A DNA stretch of 64,000 bases from Streptosporangium violaceochromogenes (GTDB lineage: Bacteria > Actinomycetota > Actinomycetes > Streptosporangiales > Streptosporangiaceae): positions 124,001 to 188,000 of the forward strand of contig NZ_BNBB01000004.1 in NCBI RefSeq assembly GCF_014654615.1, given 5' to 3'. Each line of letters begins with the position of its first letter. Position 1 is the first letter of the stretch. A program made the position numbers and the translations under genes. The notes under the pieces were generated by a model. It was not told the origin of the DNA and did no database searches. It was given only the letters and a program-made list of their open reading frames with translations. Below, one piece after another: positions 61,327 to 64,000 of the stretch.

Positions 61327-61375
61327 GGGCCGGCGGACAGAAGGCCGCCGTGGGCGGGCGGAAGGCCGCCGGCCC
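61327..61375. terminator. Hairpin between glycosyltransferase and STAS genes
   Basis: GGGCCGGCGG (61327-61336) pairs with CCGCCGGCCC (61366-61375) around a 29-nt region with further pairing. It lies between two convergent stops (61267 and 61377). Confidence 0.55.
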
Positions 61376-61376
61376 T

Positions 61377-61742
61377 TCAGGCGGCCTCAAGCGCCTCGGC
61401 GACGGAGGGGAACAGCTCGAACACCTGGGTCAGGCCGGCGAGGTTGAGCCGCCTGGCCAGGTTCCCCTGGACGCCGGTGAGGATGAAGCGGACCCCCGCG
61501 AGCCGGCCCCGGTGGCGGGCCTGGAGCAGCTCGCCGATGCCGGAGGAGTCGCAGAAGGTCAGGGCGGAGAGATCGATGATGAGGGTCGGAGAGCGCAGAG
61601 CCCCCCAGGCCCTGTCGATCTCCGCCCGCAGGACCCGTGTGTGGTAGTGATCCAGTTCTCCGCTCACCCGCACCACGAGTGCCGTGCCGTGCAGCCCGGA
61701 CGTGGCGGTGAAATCCGACTCGGACCCGTTTCCCACGAACAT
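61377..61742 (-). CDS. STAS-domain anti-sigma factor antagonist
   Basis: A 121-residue STAS protein with ALVVRVSGELDHYHTRVLRA, LIIDLSALTFCDSSGIGELL (phosphorylatable serine region) and a terminal QVFELFPSVAEALEAA. ATG 61742 follows AGGGGATTGATC. It stands alone, unlike the pair at 45 kb, so its kinase partner may be one of those at 34658 or 45012 or lie outside the window. A stress-type promoter candidate lies about 170 bp upstream. Confidence 0.88.
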   Translation of the reverse strand: MFVGNGSESDFTATSGLHGTALVVRVSGELDHYHTRVLRAEIDRAWGALRSPTLIIDLSALTFCDSSGIGELLQARHRGRLAGVRFILTGVQGNLARRLNLAGLTQVFELFPSVAEALEAA

Positions 61743-61910
61743 GATCAATCCCCTGATCAATCCTCTCCAGTCGTGCAACAGTCTCACACGTTGCCGGGCC
61801 GGTCGGCGGCCCGGGAGTCCCCGCGGGGGCGGGGTCGCGCCCTCGTGACGGCTCTCCGCCGGCGAACACCGCGGGCCGCGGGGGCCCTGCGGGGTTCACG
61901 AGCACCTTTG

Positions 61911-61935
61911 GTACCCGGATGCCGGTAAAGGAATC
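61911..61935 (-). promoter_or_regulatory. Candidate stress-sigma (SigB-type) promoter for the STAS gene
   Basis: On the minus strand GATT (61935-61932), a 15-nt spacer and GGGTAC (61916-61911) fit the GNNT-N14-16-GGGTAY pattern of actinomycete SigB-type promoters. It is upstream of the STAS gene. The motif is short and may be chance. Confidence 0.3.
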
Positions 61936-62026
61936 GCGGGGGGTCGAAACGGTGGGCGCGGAGTATTCCAATCCGCGGGTTGGTTGACGTACTCTCTCCG
62001 AAACCCCAAGGAATCGGAAGATCAAC

Positions 62027-62122
62027 ATGAAACGGATCAAAATCACGCAAAAACCCCGCCCGCCCCGTCGGCCCGGCTCCCTCGACCTTCGCACCCCCTC
62101 AGGACGGGCGCTCCCGTTCTGA
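62027..62122 (+). CDS. 31-aa Pro/Arg-rich peptide, copy B
   Basis: ATG 62027 to TGA 62122 encodes 31 residues, with GGAAG at about 7 nt. It keeps the layout of copy A: Lys-rich start, KPRPPRRP, LDLRTPSGRA and a final LPF. Changes between copies are mostly conservative (Lys/Arg, Val/Thr, Ser/Thr, Pro/Ala). The last 24 bp overlap the 3' end of the convergent APC permease gene, so the transcripts are antisense there. TTGACG lies 37 bp before the start but no clear -10 follows. Function unknown. Confidence 0.72.
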   Translation: MKRIKITQKPRPPRRPGSLDLRTPSGRALPF

Positions 62123-63475
62123 GGCGTCCAGCGGACCCGAAGGGTCCGCGGAGCCCGGCAGGAACAGCCTGCCGACGAACCACAGAACCATCCCGCCCGC
62201 GATCAGCGCGCCCGCGCGGACGTAGACGTCGCCACCGCGCCCGGTGACGGGCAGCGCCAGGACGCAGCAGACCACCGCTCCCAGAGCGGGCATCCAGCTC
62301 GGCGCCCGATAGTGGTCGTGGTCCACCGGATCTCGGCGGAGCACAAGAACCGCGACGTTGACCAGCGCGAACACCAACAGCAGCAGCAGCACCGTCGTGT
62401 CGGCCAGGTCCCCCACGTCGCCGGTGACGACCAGGGCGGCCGCGATCGCGACGGTGAACAGGATGGCCACCCACGGGGTGGCCCGGCGGGCGTGAACCAC
62501 CGCGAAGACCCCCGGCACGATCCCCTCTTTCGCCATGCCGTACACCAGGCGTGAGGCCATGATCATGTTGATCAGCGCGGTGTTGCCCACCGCGAGCAGC
62601 GCGATGAGCGCGAACAGCTTGGGGGGAAAGGCCAGGCCCGCCACCTTGACGACCTCCAGGAGCGGGCCGGTCGAGGTCATGAGGGTCTGGGTGTCCACCA
62701 GCGTGGTCGCGGTGAACGCGACCGCGAGGTAGATCACCGCCGCCACGGCCAGGCCGCCGAAGAGCGCGCGAGGGTAGTCGCGCTGTGGTTCCCGGGACTC
62801 CTCGGCGAGGTTCACCGAGTCCTCGAAGCCGAGCAGCGCGTAGAAGGCCAGAGCGGTGCCTCCGAGCACACCGAGGAAGGCTCCGCCTTCCGGGCGGAAC
62901 TCCAGCGCGCGGGCGGGCTCGCCCTCGCCGGAGAGCAGGGCGTAGATCCCGATCACGATGACGACCACCAGACCGAACGCCTCAATGATCGTCAGCACCA
63001 CGTTGACCTTGATGGACTCGGAGATCCCCGCCAGGTTCACCAGCGTCACCAGCGCCAGGAAGACGAGGGCTCCGACGACGACCGGCAGCGAGACGAACTC
63101 GGCCAGGTATTTGCCGCCGAACGCGCGGGCCGCCGCGCTCGCCGAGGTGATGCCGCTCATCAGCACCGCGAAGGCCACGATGAAGGTCACGAAGGGAAGC
63201 TTGAACGCCTTGTTGGCGTAGAGAGCGGCCCCCGCCGCCCGCGGGTACTTCCCGACGAGCTCGGCGTAGGCGGTGGCGGTCAGCGCGGCGAGCACGAAGG
63301 CGACGAGGAACGGCAGCCAGAGCGCGCCGCCGACGTGCCCGGCCACCTTCCCGACCAGCGCGTAGATTCCCGCGCCCAGGATGTCCCCCACCACGAACAG
63401 CAGCAGCACCTTGCGCCCGATCACCCGTTTGAGCGAGTGCTGGACGGTACCAGAACCGATCATCGCCTCAGCCAT
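62099..63475 (-). CDS. APC family amino acid permease
   Basis: A 458-residue integral membrane protein with about 12 hydrophobic helices. The first carries the APC motif VVGDILGAGIYALVGKVAG (substrate-binding GAGI), and YALLGFEDSVNLAEESREP matches the conserved helix-6 to loop region. It would import an amino acid or amine by proton or sodium symport; specificity cannot be read from the sequence. ATG 63475 follows a short upstream region. Its 3' end overlaps copy B of the peptide gene, tail to tail. Confidence 0.9.
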   Translation of the reverse strand: MAEAMIGSGTVQHSLKRVIGRKVLLLFVVGDILGAGIYALVGKVAGHVGGALWLPFLVAFVLAALTATAYAELVGKYPRAAGAALYANKAFKLPFVTFIVAFAVLMSGITSASAAARAFGGKYLAEFVSLPVVVGALVFLALVTLVNLAGISESIKVNVVLTIIEAFGLVVVIVIGIYALLSGEGEPARALEFRPEGGAFLGVLGGTALAFYALLGFEDSVNLAEESREPQRDYPRALFGGLAVAAVIYLAVAFTATTLVDTQTLMTSTGPLLEVVKVAGLAFPPKLFALIALLAVGNTALINMIMASRLVYGMAKEGIVPGVFAVVHARRATPWVAILFTVAIAAALVVTGDVGDLADTTVLLLLLVFALVNVAVLVLRRDPVDHDHYRAPSWMPALGAVVCCVLALPVTGRGGDVYVRAGALIAGGMVLWFVGRLFLPGSADPSGPLDASERERPS

Positions 63476-63607
63476 ACGGCCCTCTTACCCTTCACGTCGC
63501 CGAAATCACCCTGGGTAACAGAGCCCCCTCCTGTAAGCGATGTGAAAGCGGGTCGCAAGGGACCTCCCTACGATTTCTCCTGTCACACGATGCAATGAAA
63601 GGCGAAA

Positions 63608-64000
63608 ATGCTGTCCGTCCTCTCCTCCCGTCGCGTCGCCGCCACCGTCGCGGGAGCCGTCCTCCTCTCCCTGTCCGCCGCCTGCGGCGGGTCGGGCAAC
63701 ACCGCGCTCTGCAGTGAGGCGCCGTGGTCGAAGGCCTTCACCGACTACACCACCAGCGCAGGCGCGAGCGCGGGTGACCTGAACAAGTTCAACGAGGCGA
63801 ACGCCAAGCTCGCGGCCGACCTCAAGGAACTGGCCGGTAAGGCCGACGGCGACCTCGCCGCCGCGCTCAACGACCTCTCCGCCACCTGGGCCTCCCTGAA
63901 GGTCGACCCCAAGGACCCCGCCGCCAGCAGCGCGGCGCTCGGCTCGCTGGGCACCAAGACCCAGGAGGCCGTCGGCAAGCTGGCCAAGGCCTGCTCCTAA
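63608..64000 (+). CDS. Small secreted lipoprotein (130 aa)
   Basis: A 130-residue protein with a signal peptide and lipobox (LSLSAACGG, lipidated Cys at about residue 26). The mature part is helical and rich in Ala, Leu and Lys (FNEANAKLAADLKELAGKAD), with two further cysteines (CSEAPW and the terminal KACS) that could form a disulfide. It is a surface lipoprotein of unknown function; small actinobacterial lipoproteins like this are common. ATG 63608 follows a GAAAGG. The gene is complete, ending at the window edge. Confidence 0.8.
   Translation: MLSVLSSRRVAATVAGAVLLSLSAACGGSGNTALCSEAPWSKAFTDYTTSAGASAGDLNKFNEANAKLAADLKELAGKADGDLAAALNDLSATWASLKVDPKDPAASSAALGSLGTKTQEAVGKLAKACS

Overview
The window is chromosomal DNA from a high-G+C actinomycete. 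Very high G+C, frequent GTG/TTG starts, 4-bp ATGA/GTGA gene overlaps, a DUF5753 (Scr1-type) regulator, WYL, STAS and anti-sigma ATPase genes all fit a filamentous member of the Streptosporangiaceae (Streptosporangium/Nonomuraea/Sphaerisporangium type). This assignment is inferred from gene content, not from a marker gene. I see no rRNA, tRNA, CRISPR array, intact insertion sequence or prophage.

Layout. 1-1250: the tail of an HTH protein, then gene debris. 1.2-4.1 kb: a divergent WYL regulator / TIGR03086 pair and an HTH_42 (AlkZ/YcaQ-like) protein. 4.2-17.2 kb: two divergent operons that look like one catabolic island. The leftward arm has an NCS2 nucleobase-type permease, Rieske oxygenase, 3Fe-4S ferredoxin, FAD reductase, an unknown 178-aa protein and a crotonase. 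The rightward arm has an AMDase/maleate-isomerase-like enzyme, an HP0310/PuuE-like deacetylase-fold hydrolase, a GntR regulator, a DUF1116 (YlbE/AllG-like) protein, an amidase, DUF2237 and an MFS exporter. Together they suggest uptake, oxidation and ring or amide hydrolysis of a nitrogen-rich cyclic compound; the substrate is unknown. 17.2-18.4 kb: a secreted phytase-like esterase.

18.9-29.7 kb is a sialic-acid utilisation locus: GntR regulator, a SatABCD-like peptide-family ABC transporter (with a permease-ATPase fusion), NanA-, NanK- and NanE-like enzymes and a secreted sialidase. The same heptamer direct repeat lies before the transporter operon and before the sialidase, so the regulator probably controls both.

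30-39.3 kb: sulfotransferase, secreted M9 collagenase, anti-sigma-type ATPase, LysR and GntR regulators and a secreted S1 protease. A near-identical dyad lies upstream of the collagenase and over the LysR start. 39.5-49 kb is regulatory: an atypical LuxR-type response regulator, a DUF5753 regulator, small proteins, a CBM48 protein, and a STAS / anti-sigma ATPase / hybrid kinase-phosphatase partner-switching cluster. 49-54 kb: acetyltransferase, Tex, a WGR/beta-propeller protein and a DUF998 protein.

54.9-57.2 kb holds an unrecognised two-gene membrane system. 57.4-60.3 kb: a phosphotransferase/XRE-TPR pair and a small protein. 60.3-64 kb: a glycosyltransferase, STAS protein, APC permease and lipoprotein, plus two unlisted paralogous 31-codon genes (60328-60423 and 62027-62122) coding for Pro/Arg-rich peptides. 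The best candidates for new biology are the peptide pair, the 4.2-17.2 kb catabolic island and the two-gene membrane system.
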